Source: CALBPI01 sp038521865 (GTDB lineage Bacteria > Pseudomonadota > Gammaproteobacteria > Steroidobacterales > Woeseiaceae). From it: DNA of 64,000 bases. Below the pieces are notes generated by a model. The model searched no databases and was not told the DNA's origin. It saw only the letters and a program-made list of their open reading frames with translations. This document shows positions 18,408 through 25,769 of the stretch, piece by piece (the stretch's first letter is position 1; each line of letters begins with the position of its first letter). Where the stretch lies: positions 434,001 to 498,000 of the forward strand of contig JBCBKO010000001.1 of the NCBI GenBank assembly GCA_038521865.1, given 5' to 3'. The position numbers and the translations under genes are program-made.

Positions 18408-19193
18408 ATGATGACGAACAGACGAGGCAGTTTTCTGACCGCCTTCGCTGCGGTTGCCGCGCTGGGTCTTGCGCCCATCGCCCAAGCGCACGGTGATCTC
18501 GATGAAGAGAAGCTGGAGGAGTTCCAGTTGCATCTGGATGACTATGAACAAGACGTCATAGCGATGATTGCGACCGTCGTCGACATTGTCGACAACGCAA
18601 ACGCGACCAAGTCGGATACTGATGCATTGATTCAGCAGTGGGAAGACGTTGCGGTCCACGAGGCTATTGAGTTCAAAGCGACACTGGCATATCCGGGTGT
18701 GTGGCAGGGATTGATTCAGTTGCAGACCGCTGTCGAGAGTGCCGGTGATAAGGACGCCGCCGGTGAGGCGTTGAAGGCGGCACTTTGGCAAGGTATGGGT
18801 GCGTTGCGAATGGCGGCGACCATGGTGGATCTCATCAACGAAGAGATTTCTGACGAGGCGCCGTTATCTGGTCCGGAATCTGTCGACGCAATTATCTCGG
18901 CTTTGACTCGGGCTGTTGAACTCTATGAGGCCGGAGACACTGCCGCGGCGGAAAAGGCGATCTTTGAAAGCTATGAAGATCGGTTTGAGTACCTGGAAGG
19001 CGATTTGATCCCGAAAGATCCGGAACTCGTGAGCAGCCTCGAGGCAGACTTTAACGCAACGCTACCGCTGGCCATGAAGGCGGGAGCACCTGTTGATGAT
19101 GTCCGCGAGATCGTGGTTGCAATGACCAGCAAATTGGAATCCGCTAAGGCGATTCTCGAGGCGGTCGAAGCCGAGCGCGGCACCGTATTCTGA
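18408..19193 (+). CDS. Periplasmic helical protein resembling the soluble domain of FTR1-type iron permeases
   Basis: A 261-residue exported protein: signal peptide with cleavage near IAQA-HGD, then an almost entirely helical acidic mature part with His, Glu and Asp in HGDLDEEKLEEF and EDVAVHEAIEF. The C-terminal text (FESYEDRFEYLEGDL, then LVSSLEADF and MKAGAPVDDVREIV) resembles, from memory, the periplasmic N-terminal domain of long FTR1/EfeU-like permeases. No FTR1 membrane part follows; instead an FbpABC importer does, two bases downstream. With the Fur-like site upstream, a role as periplasmic iron-binding or iron-delivering partner is inferred. The family match is not proven. Confidence 0.7.
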   Translation: MMTNRRGSFLTAFAAVAALGLAPIAQAHGDLDEEKLEEFQLHLDDYEQDVIAMIATVVDIVDNANATKSDTDALIQQWEDVAVHEAIEFKATLAYPGVWQGLIQLQTAVESAGDKDAAGEALKAALWQGMGALRMAATMVDLINEEISDEAPLSGPESVDAIISALTRAVELYEAGDTAAAEKAIFESYEDRFEYLEGDLIPKDPELVSSLEADFNATLPLAMKAGAPVDDVREIVVAMTSKLESAKAILEAVEAERGTVF

Positions 19194-19195
19194 TT

Positions 19196-20248
19196 GTGGA
19201 CCGCCGCTCACTTCTGCATGCCTTGGTCACAGTGCCGGCGGCCTTTGCCTCGCCGGGTGCATCCTTTGCGCAGGGTTCGGAAGCCAGCGAAGTAGGTATA
19301 GACGGACCGGTTTCGGTCACGAGCCTACCGAAACTGAAAGGCAAGCTGACCTTGTACCTCGGCCGCGGGGAGGGTGGCCTATACGAGAAGATCCTCGAGT
19401 CGATCCAGCGGCGTAATCCGGATTTTGAACTGAGGATTCGACGCGGGCCGTCAACGGCACTGGCGAATACGCTGGTTGCCGAGTCGAGATTCGGTAAACC
19501 GAGAGCGGACGTCTTTTGGTCGATCGATGCCAGCTCGCTCGGTCTCGTGGTTGAGGCGGTGGAACCTCCGGCATTGGATGACGAGCTGATCGCATTGCTT
19601 AAACCGGAGTATCGGTATGAGCGTTGGTTGCCAATATCCGGACGCTTCCGAACGCTCGCGTACAACCCGAATTCGGTCAATTTAAGCGAACTGCCAGATA
19701 GCATCATGACACTGCCGGATGAGGATTTGCGCTTTGGTTGGGCGCCTGCCTACGGCGCTTTTCAATCGTTTGTTACGGCGATGCGGTTGCTGGAAGGCGA
19801 CGACGCCACCGGCGCTTGGCTTGAATCGCTGAAAGCGCGAAGCAAATCGTACGCTGGAGAATTGAATGTAGTGATGGGTACCAGCCAAGGCGAATCGGAT
19901 ATCGGTTTCGCGAATCACTACTACACGCTGCGACTGTTGCAGGGTCGACCGGACACGCCACTCGGGCTTGCGTTTACTCGTGGTGATGCAGGCTGCCTAT
20001 TGAACGCATCAGGCACGGTGATCTTGAAGCCTTCCACACGTGCTCGAGATTTCGTTCGGCATCTGATGACCAACGAAGTGCAGGGTTATCTCGCGCGCGA
20101 GGCATTTGAAGTGCCCTTGCTCGAAGGGGTTCCTAATCCGAAAGGGCTGCCGCCGCTGGCGAGTCTGCAACCACCGCGCGTGGATCTCGAGAAACTGGCA
20201 GACGTCCGTCCGACGCTGTCTCTGTTGCGCCAGACCGGGGTGTTGTGA
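19196..20248 (+). CDS. fbpA: Ferric iron ABC transporter, periplasmic binding protein (FbpA/FutA-like)
   Basis: A 350-residue class-II periplasmic binding protein. The N-terminus (MDRRSLLHALVTVPAAFASP) is a signal, with cleavage near SFAQ. The body shows FbpA features: ISGRFRTLAYNPN-type hinge text, GTSQGESDIGFANHYY with the tyrosine pair near 242-243 that coordinates Fe3+ in FbpA, and NASGTVILKPS near the C-terminus. Start is a GTG two bases after the upstream stop. Its stop overlaps the permease start (GTGA). It should bind ferric iron in the periplasm and present it to the permease. Confidence 0.88.
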   Translation: MDRRSLLHALVTVPAAFASPGASFAQGSEASEVGIDGPVSVTSLPKLKGKLTLYLGRGEGGLYEKILESIQRRNPDFELRIRRGPSTALANTLVAESRFGKPRADVFWSIDASSLGLVVEAVEPPALDDELIALLKPEYRYERWLPISGRFRTLAYNPNSVNLSELPDSIMTLPDEDLRFGWAPAYGAFQSFVTAMRLLEGDDATGAWLESLKARSKSYAGELNVVMGTSQGESDIGFANHYYTLRLLQGRPDTPLGLAFTRGDAGCLLNASGTVILKPSTRARDFVRHLMTNEVQGYLAREAFEVPLLEGVPNPKGLPPLASLQPPRVDLEKLADVRPTLSLLRQTGVL

Positions 20249-21753
20249 CGAGACTTTCATTTACCGCGGCGGGCAGTCTCTTTGTTGCCCTGTTGGTCTT
20301 GTCGCCCATCTTTGTTCTGTTTTTGCTCGGCTGGGGTGCGGAGCTGGATGCGACGGCCGATGCGACTCGGTTGCTCATCAATACCGTGGGTCTCGCGCTG
20401 GCGACGGTTGTCGGTTCGGTTTTGATTGGTGTGCCACTCGCTATTGCCACTGCGCATTGCCGCTTGCCGTTTCGAGGCATCTGGCTCGCTGTTCTCGTCG
20501 CCCCTTTAGCGATCCCTAGCTACATAGGCGCGTTTACTTACTTTGCGGCGTTTGGACAGGGCGGTTTGCTCGCAGAGGCGATGGGCAAGCCGCTTTTCAA
20601 CATAGAGGGCCCCCTTGGCACAGCACTCGTGATGACCCTCTATACCTATCCACTGGTTCTGCTCGCCACGCGCGCTTCTCTGCGTCAGTTGGACGGGCGC
20701 ATGGTTGAGGCCGCCAGATGTCTTGGCGCGAGCCTTTCCGAGACGTTGTGGCGAGTCGTTATTCCTCGTGTGCGGAGTGGGATCGCAGCGGGTGCTTTGC
20801 TCGCGGCTTTGTATTCGATGAGCGATTTTGCGACGCCGGCAATTCTTGGCTTCGACACGTTCACGCGCGTCATCTACGTTGAGTACAACGCGTTTGGTCT
20901 CGATAGAGCAGCCCTGTTATCGCTGCATCTGCTGGGCATTATCGCCGTCGTTTTGCTCCTCGAGTCACGGGTATCTGTTGACCGAGAATCGGGCCATCGA
21001 GCGTTTGAAATGGAATTGAATACAGTATCCAGAAGTCTACTTCAGATACTGATGTCGCTGGTTTTGCTGGCCGCGATTGGCCTGCCTGCTTGGGTTTTTG
21101 GCGCGTGGCTGCTCGATGAGGGTGCGACCGGCGTGAGCCTGGCTTTGATCTGGAATACGACCTACCCGGCATTGCTTGCCGCAGTCGTCACTGTCGTTGC
21201 TGCTGTGCCGGTTGCAATGTACGCAACGCGCGGCGGGGCGGGTCGCTGGCTGGAGCGAATATCAACGCTTGGCTATGGTGTTCCTGGCATCGTGATGGGT
21301 ACAGCATTGCTCTACGTCGGCCTTCGACTCGACTGGTTCTATCAGACCGTCGCGTTGTTGGTTCTAGGGCATGTATTGCGCTTTCTGCCGTTGGCGGTAG
21401 GCCCGATTCGCAATGCGTTCGGCCGTACGGATAGGAATCTCGTCGCGGCCGCGCGAGGACTCGGTGCTTCGCCGTGGGAAGCCTTCCAGCGTGTCTCGCT
21501 GCCATTGCTGGTTCCGGCAGCGGTTTCGGGTGGCGCGCTGGTATTTCTCGAAGTGATGCGGGAATTGCCATTGACGCTGCTACTCCGCCCCACAGGTCTT
21601 GAGACCCTGACGACGGAGCTTTGGCAGGTCTTCGAGGCGGGATACTTCGGTAGGGCGGCAATTCCTGGCCTGCTGTTGATCGCCATATCATCGATAGGTG
21701 TCGTCTTGATGATGAGAGGCGAACGGCAACAAGTCAGCGGGGGCGCGAGTTAA
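20245..21753 (+). CDS. fbpB: Ferric iron ABC transporter, permease (FbpB-like)
   Basis: A 502-residue inner-membrane protein built from two homologous permease halves, each with the EAA-type cytoplasmic loop (MVEAARCLGASLSETLWRVVIPR in part at about 155; LVAAARGLGASPWEAFQRVSLP in part at about 410). About twelve hydrophobic segments are evident. Fused double permeases of this type are typical of Fbp/Sfu ferric transporters. GTG start, four-base overlap with the binding-protein gene; its stop overlaps the ATPase start (TAATG). Confidence 0.9.
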   Translation: MTRLSFTAAGSLFVALLVLSPIFVLFLLGWGAELDATADATRLLINTVGLALATVVGSVLIGVPLAIATAHCRLPFRGIWLAVLVAPLAIPSYIGAFTYFAAFGQGGLLAEAMGKPLFNIEGPLGTALVMTLYTYPLVLLATRASLRQLDGRMVEAARCLGASLSETLWRVVIPRVRSGIAAGALLAALYSMSDFATPAILGFDTFTRVIYVEYNAFGLDRAALLSLHLLGIIAVVLLLESRVSVDRESGHRAFEMELNTVSRSLLQILMSLVLLAAIGLPAWVFGAWLLDEGATGVSLALIWNTTYPALLAAVVTVVAAVPVAMYATRGGAGRWLERISTLGYGVPGIVMGTALLYVGLRLDWFYQTVALLVLGHVLRFLPLAVGPIRNAFGRTDRNLVAAARGLGASPWEAFQRVSLPLLVPAAVSGGALVFLEVMRELPLTLLLRPTGLETLTTELWQVFEAGYFGRAAIPGLLLIAISSIGVVLMMRGERQQVSGGAS

Positions 21754-22775
21754 TGCTCAAACTCAGTGATCTGACTGTTCGGTACGGCAATTTCACTGCG
21801 GTAGACGGGGTCAGCTTCGAGGTTGGTGCTGCCGAAATCATCACTTTGGTGGGGCCAACGGGGTGCGGTAAAAGCAGCGTGCTGCGCGCTGTCGCCGGAT
21901 TCGAGACGCCTACAGCCGGTGAGATTCAGATTGGGGACGAAGTCGTCAATAAGAGTGCACACCTTCCCCCGGAGCGACGAAACATCGGTTTGGTGTTTCA
22001 GGACTTCGCGCTGTTCCCGCATCTGAGCGTCGCCGAGAATATTGGTTTCCGCGTCAAGGACACCGCCCTCGTCACGTTCTGGCTGGAGCAGCTCGACCTT
22101 GTTGCATTGAGAGATCAACGACCCGAAACGTTGTCCGGTGGGCAGAAGCAACGCGTTGCGCTTGCGCGTGCACTCGCCCACGAACCGAGCATGGTGTTGC
22201 TCGATGAACCGCTTTCGAATCTGGATGCAGCGCTGAAGTCCGACTTGCGCTGGCGTATACGCGATGCGTTGAAGACTGCCAAGGTTCCTGCATTGTGGGT
22301 CACCCATGATCAGTCTGAGGCGTTGGCCGTAGGCGATCGCGTAGGCGTGATGCGTTCAGGTCGACTAGAACAGATTGCGGAGGCGGAATCCTGTTATCGC
22401 GCACCGGCATCGCGGTTCGTCGCTCAATTCCTCGGGGAGGGTGTTCTGATCCCCGGTCGCACTGCGCACGACGCCGTGAGCACAGAGTTCGGCAGCGGCG
22501 CCTACTACTGTGCAGCAGGGCAGCTTCCCAACGACACCAAAGTTGATGTGTTGTTGCGACCGCATGATCTCGCGCTCACCGATGCTACCGAGAGCAACGC
22601 GACGGTACTGTCGAGCCGCTACGAGGGCGAAACGCGTCTGTGCACGATCGCGACCCCGGCCGGAACCGAGATGAAAGTGCGCGTCAATCATGAGCAGCGT
22701 TTCGACGATGGAACATTGGTTGGGGCGGCGATTAGTGCGAGGCACGCGCTACCGGTTTTTGAGACGCGCGACTAG
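21753..22775 (+). CDS. fbpC: Ferric iron ABC transporter, ATP-binding protein (FbpC-like)
   Basis: A 340-residue ABC ATPase. Walker A is GPTGCGKSS, the signature is LSGGQKQRVALARALAHEP, Walker B is MVLLDEPLSNLD and the switch histidine is in WVTHDQSEA. A C-terminal TOBE-like domain of about 110 residues follows, as in FbpC and other importer ATPases. It completes the four-gene iron operon and is coupled to the permease by an overlapping stop/start. Confidence 0.91.
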   Translation: MLKLSDLTVRYGNFTAVDGVSFEVGAAEIITLVGPTGCGKSSVLRAVAGFETPTAGEIQIGDEVVNKSAHLPPERRNIGLVFQDFALFPHLSVAENIGFRVKDTALVTFWLEQLDLVALRDQRPETLSGGQKQRVALARALAHEPSMVLLDEPLSNLDAALKSDLRWRIRDALKTAKVPALWVTHDQSEALAVGDRVGVMRSGRLEQIAEAESCYRAPASRFVAQFLGEGVLIPGRTAHDAVSTEFGSGAYYCAAGQLPNDTKVDVLLRPHDLALTDATESNATVLSSRYEGETRLCTIATPAGTEMKVRVNHEQRFDDGTLVGAAISARHALPVFETRD

Positions 22776-22815
22776 CTTCCCCGCGCAATCCGCAGCCCGA
22801 GAGGTAACCGGGGCG

Positions 22816-22831
22816 TTAGACCTTAGTCTAA
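22816..22831. repeat. Interrupted palindrome after the iron operon
   Basis: Arms TTAGAC and GTCTAA around CTTA, about 40 bases after the ATPase stop. No T-tract follows, so it is either a weak transcript-end hairpin or an operator for the downstream aldehyde dehydrogenase gene. Confidence 0.4.
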
Positions 22832-22881
22832 GCATGGCGCGTTCTCCTTTGGTCGGTCGGGAAATTCAAGCTCAAAAACAA

Positions 22882-22897
22882 TGGTTTATGTGTTGCT
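22882..22897 (+). promoter_or_regulatory. Possible sigma-54 promoter for the aldehyde dehydrogenase gene
   Basis: TGG, eight bases, then TTGCT gives the GG-N10-GC spacing of sigma-54 promoters. The intervening CACG part of the consensus is absent and the site is 167 bases before the ATG, so this is weak. ExaC/AcoD-type aldehyde dehydrogenases are sigma-54 dependent in some bacteria. Confidence 0.25.
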
Positions 22898-23063
22898 TCG
22901 GCGCGCTCTGACGGCCCTTCCGATTCTCTGAATTGTCGTGATACGTCAGCGAGCGTAGTGTCGATGCGGGGGACACTCCTGATCGTCATTGCGTCAGGCA
23001 AGACGCGAACGCGACCAGCGACTGTTCGTATTTGTGACAGCAATGCGTGAAGGAGAATGACGC

Positions 23064-24611
23064 ATGAACAAAGCGACAGATGTTTCGGCGCTTACGGTTT
23101 CACTTACCCAGTTCAATCTGGAAAATCCGTATACACAGAAGCGCTACGACAATTTCATCAATGGGCAATTTGTAGCGCCTCAGTCTGGCGAGTACTTCGA
23201 CAATGTGACACCGATATCCGGTCAATCATTCTGTCAGATAGCCCGGTCTAACGAGGCAGACATCGAAGCTGCGCTCGATGCAGCCCACGGTGCCGCGGAT
23301 GCGTGGGGTAGGACTTCGCCTGCGGAGCGCGCGGTGATTCTCAACCGAATCGCTGATCGCATGGAGGAGAACCTTCAGACATTGGCGGTTGCCGAAACCA
23401 TCGACAACGGCAAAGCGCTCCGGGAGACCATGGCGGCAGACATTCCGCTGGCGATCGATCACTTCCGCTACTTCGCCGGGTGCGTTCGCGGCGAGGAGGG
23501 TTCGATCGCTGAAATTGACGCCAATACCTACGCCTATCACTTTCATGAGCCGCTTGGTGTTGTCGGACAAATCATTCCGTGGAACTTCCCGATTCTCATG
23601 GCGGTGTGGAAATTGGCGCCTGCGTTGGCTGCCGGAAACTGCGTCGTCCTGAAGCCGGCTGAGCAGACACCGGCTTCCATCTTGGTTCTGATGGAAATGC
23701 TCGCGGATCTCCTGCCCGCGGGCGTCGTCAACGTAGTGAACGGCTTCGGTCTCGAAGCGGGCAAACCACTAGCGTCGAGTACGCGCATTGCCAAGATTGC
23801 GTTTACCGGAGAGACCACGACCGGCCGTCTGATCATGCAGTACGCCAGTCAGAACATTATTCCGGTGACGCTAGAGCTCGGCGGCAAAAGCCCCAACATC
23901 TTTTTTGAGGACGTGTTGAGCGCGGACGATGCCTACTTCGACAAGTGCCTTGAGGGCTTCACCATGTTCGCCTTGAACCAGGGCGAAGTTTGCACCTGCC
24001 CAAGCCGTGCGTTGATTCAGGAGTCGATCTACGAAGACTTCATCGCGCGCGCGATTGAACGCGTCAAAGCGATCAAGCAGGACCATCCGCTGGATAGCAC
24101 AACCATGATGGGCGCGCAGTGCTCGCAAGAGCAAATGGAGAAGATCACCAGCTATTTGCAGCTCGGTCGTGACGAAGGCGCAGAAGTGCTGACCGGTGGT
24201 AGTCGTGCGGAATTTGAAGGCGAGATGGCGGGTGGCTACTACATCCAGCCGACGGTGTTCAAAGGCGACAATAGTATGCGGATCTTCCAGGAGGAGATCT
24301 TTGGACCGGTCGTATCGGTCACGACCTTCAAGGACGAGGCGGAGGCGTTGTCGATTGCCAACGATACACTTTACGGTCTCGGTGCAGGCGTCTGGACTCG
24401 CGATGGCAACAAAGCGTTCAGAATGGGTCGAGAGATCAAAGCAGGTCGTGTCTGGACCAACTGCTATCACCACTATCCAGCGCATGCCGCGTTCGGTGGC
24501 TACAAACAATCAGGGATTGGTCGAGAGAACCACAAGATGATGCTCGGTCATTATCGCCAGACCAAGAATCTCCTGGTTTCCTACGATCCGAATGCCATGG
24601 GCTTTTTCTGA
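23064..24611 (+). CDS. NAD-dependent aldehyde dehydrogenase (ExaC/AldB/AcoD type)
   Basis: A 515-residue cytoplasmic aldehyde dehydrogenase. Landmarks are PWNFPILMAVWKLAPALAAG, the nucleotide-binding FTGETTTGR, ELGGKSPN with the general-base glutamate, and NQGEVCTCPSRA with the catalytic cysteine at about 310. The CTCPS text and GYKQSGIGRE ending are typical of the ExaC/AldB acetaldehyde dehydrogenases, which oxidise acetaldehyde to acetate in ethanol or acetoin catabolism. An AAGGAG site precedes the ATG by eight bases. The DUF779 gene that follows is a usual companion. No alcohol dehydrogenase is seen in the window. Confidence 0.9.
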   Translation: MNKATDVSALTVSLTQFNLENPYTQKRYDNFINGQFVAPQSGEYFDNVTPISGQSFCQIARSNEADIEAALDAAHGAADAWGRTSPAERAVILNRIADRMEENLQTLAVAETIDNGKALRETMAADIPLAIDHFRYFAGCVRGEEGSIAEIDANTYAYHFHEPLGVVGQIIPWNFPILMAVWKLAPALAAGNCVVLKPAEQTPASILVLMEMLADLLPAGVVNVVNGFGLEAGKPLASSTRIAKIAFTGETTTGRLIMQYASQNIIPVTLELGGKSPNIFFEDVLSADDAYFDKCLEGFTMFALNQGEVCTCPSRALIQESIYEDFIARAIERVKAIKQDHPLDSTTMMGAQCSQEQMEKITSYLQLGRDEGAEVLTGGSRAEFEGEMAGGYYIQPTVFKGDNSMRIFQEEIFGPVVSVTTFKDEAEALSIANDTLYGLGAGVWTRDGNKAFRMGREIKAGRVWTNCYHHYPAHAAFGGYKQSGIGRENHKMMLGHYRQTKNLLVSYDPNAMGFF

Positions 24612-24996
24612 GTTGGATGATTCGTCCTTAAACAACACCGGAAACAACACCGGCGGTCGTGTTACAGCGACCGCCGGTGCTTTGGACCTGATCGCAGAGA
24701 TCCGAGGCCGGCATGGCGACGATCTGATCTTTCACCAGTCTGGTGGGTGCTGCGACGGTAGCGCACCGATGTGTCTGCCACGCGCGGATTTTCCCCTGGG
24801 CGACAGCGATGTGAAGTTAGGCGAAATCGGTGGTTTGCCGTTCTATATGAGCGCAGCACAATACGAGAAGTGGGCGCACACGGAGCTCATCATCGATTGT
24901 GTCAACGGTATGGGCGGCATGTTCTCCCTCGACAATGGCACCGGTAGACGGTTTCTTACTCGATCCACGGTCTGCACGGTGCTCCCTGATCATTAG
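24592..24996 (+). CDS. DUF779 family protein
   Basis: A protein of up to 134 residues with the DUF779 core: RHGDDLIFHQSGGCCDGSAP, then LIIDCVNGMGGMFSLDNGTG. Cysteines and histidines in HQSGGCCDG may bind metal. DUF779 genes commonly follow ExaC-type aldehyde dehydrogenases; their function is not established. The start is unclear: the ATG at 24592 overlaps the upstream gene by 20 bases, while a TTG at 24613 gives a more usual length. Between any start and the core lies a perfect 12-base tandem repeat coding NNTG twice, plus a strong hairpin. Confidence 0.85.
   Translation: MPWAFSELDDSSLNNTGNNTGGRVTATAGALDLIAEIRGRHGDDLIFHQSGGCCDGSAPMCLPRADFPLGDSDVKLGEIGGLPFYMSAAQYEKWAHTELIIDCVNGMGGMFSLDNGTGRRFLTRSTVCTVLPDH
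24630..24653. repeat. Perfect 12-base tandem duplication
   Basis: AAACAACACCGG occurs twice head to tail. In the DUF779 frame it encodes Asn-Asn-Thr-Gly twice, just upstream of the conserved core, and it looks like a recent slippage duplication. Confidence 0.9.
24648..24679 (+). repeat. Perfect 12-base inverted repeat (hairpin) at the exaC/DUF779 junction
   Basis: CACCGGCGGTCG and CGACCGCCGGTG flank an 8-base loop. The GC-rich stem would be very stable in RNA. It lacks a T-tract, so an RNA-processing or translation-modulating role is more likely than termination. It lies inside the DUF779 coding frame. Confidence 0.75.
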
Positions 24997-25172
24997 AGTT
25001 GCCGGAAACACTCACCTAAGCCATTAATTGTAGGTCGTGTTTGACACATACTCTTGCAATCAAAAGCGTCGGAGAGAGCTGGCCAACTAATCACAAAGCG
25101 GACGTTCGAGTGCCTTGATCGGGGCAGCAGTGGATCGCTGCTATCGGCCAAATCCGGTCGTTCGCAATTGAC

Positions 25173-25616
25173 TCAGAGAGAGCCCCAAAGGAACAAAGCA
25201 TCGTCGGAGTTGATCGCTCGCTTCGACAACTCTCGCAGCCGCTCAACCACTGGCAAAACATCGTCAACCGTCCAGCGGTCGAGCGTCAATTCCTCGGTCG
25301 CGGCCCATGCTTCAGACACGCTGCGAACTTCTTCGTCAGACAGAGCGGCGAGCTTCTCGCAGAACGGCTGCGGGAACTGGAAAAGCCATGTCTCACCGGG
25401 TTCTTCGAGCTTTATCGTTGTAAGCGCGTGCTTCTTTAAGTCCCATTCCTCGTCCGCGAGCATTGCCCAGAGTATGGAAAAGTTCAGATCAGTAAGACCG
25501 CGAAAATGGGTCGGATCGTATTGCTCTTCTGCTGCGGAAAAATCGCGAAGAAGAGTCTCTTCATAGACCGCAGCCTCAGGCGGGGTAGCTATAAAAAGGT
25601 CGGCAAGTATTCCCAT
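25173..25616 (-). CDS. Hypothetical cytoplasmic protein
   Basis: A 147-residue acidic protein with no signal peptide or membrane segment, not assigned to a named family. Text such as HFRGLTDLNFSILWAMLADEEWDLKKHAL and FQFPQPFCEKLAALSDEE looks like a compact, mostly helical globular domain, and the sequence ends LFLWGSL. I have a general impression of similar short proteins in Xanthomonas-like genomes but no function. It stands alone, with about 150 bases on each side. An overlapping plus-strand frame is Ser/Arg-rich and is rejected as its shadow. Confidence 0.7.
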   Translation of the reverse strand: MGILADLFIATPPEAAVYEETLLRDFSAAEEQYDPTHFRGLTDLNFSILWAMLADEEWDLKKHALTTIKLEEPGETWLFQFPQPFCEKLAALSDEEVRSVSEAWAATEELTLDRWTVDDVLPVVERLRELSKRAINSDDALFLWGSL

Positions 25617-25646
25617 TCTTAATTATCTTCCGTGCGAATTACGAAC

Positions 25647-25670
25647 GACCGCTCCGGGTCAGCAGCGGTC
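25647..25670. repeat. Inverted repeat upstream of the orphan 147-residue gene
   Basis: GACCGCT and AGCGGTC, perfect 7-base arms around ten bases, about 30 bases before the start of the minus-strand gene. Possible operator; could also be a hairpin at the transcript start. Confidence 0.35.
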
Positions 25671-25769
25671 ATTCTACCTTGGAATTTCTGTGCGGCCGGT
25701 ATCGATCGTGGGCCTTCCAGTCATTCGATCTCCGATATTTAAATTCCAGTAACCGACGATTAGCGCCGA

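Noticed and set aside
25054..25566. 170-codon plus-strand frame
   Set aside because: Ser/Arg-rich low-complexity shadow of the minus-strand 147-residue gene.
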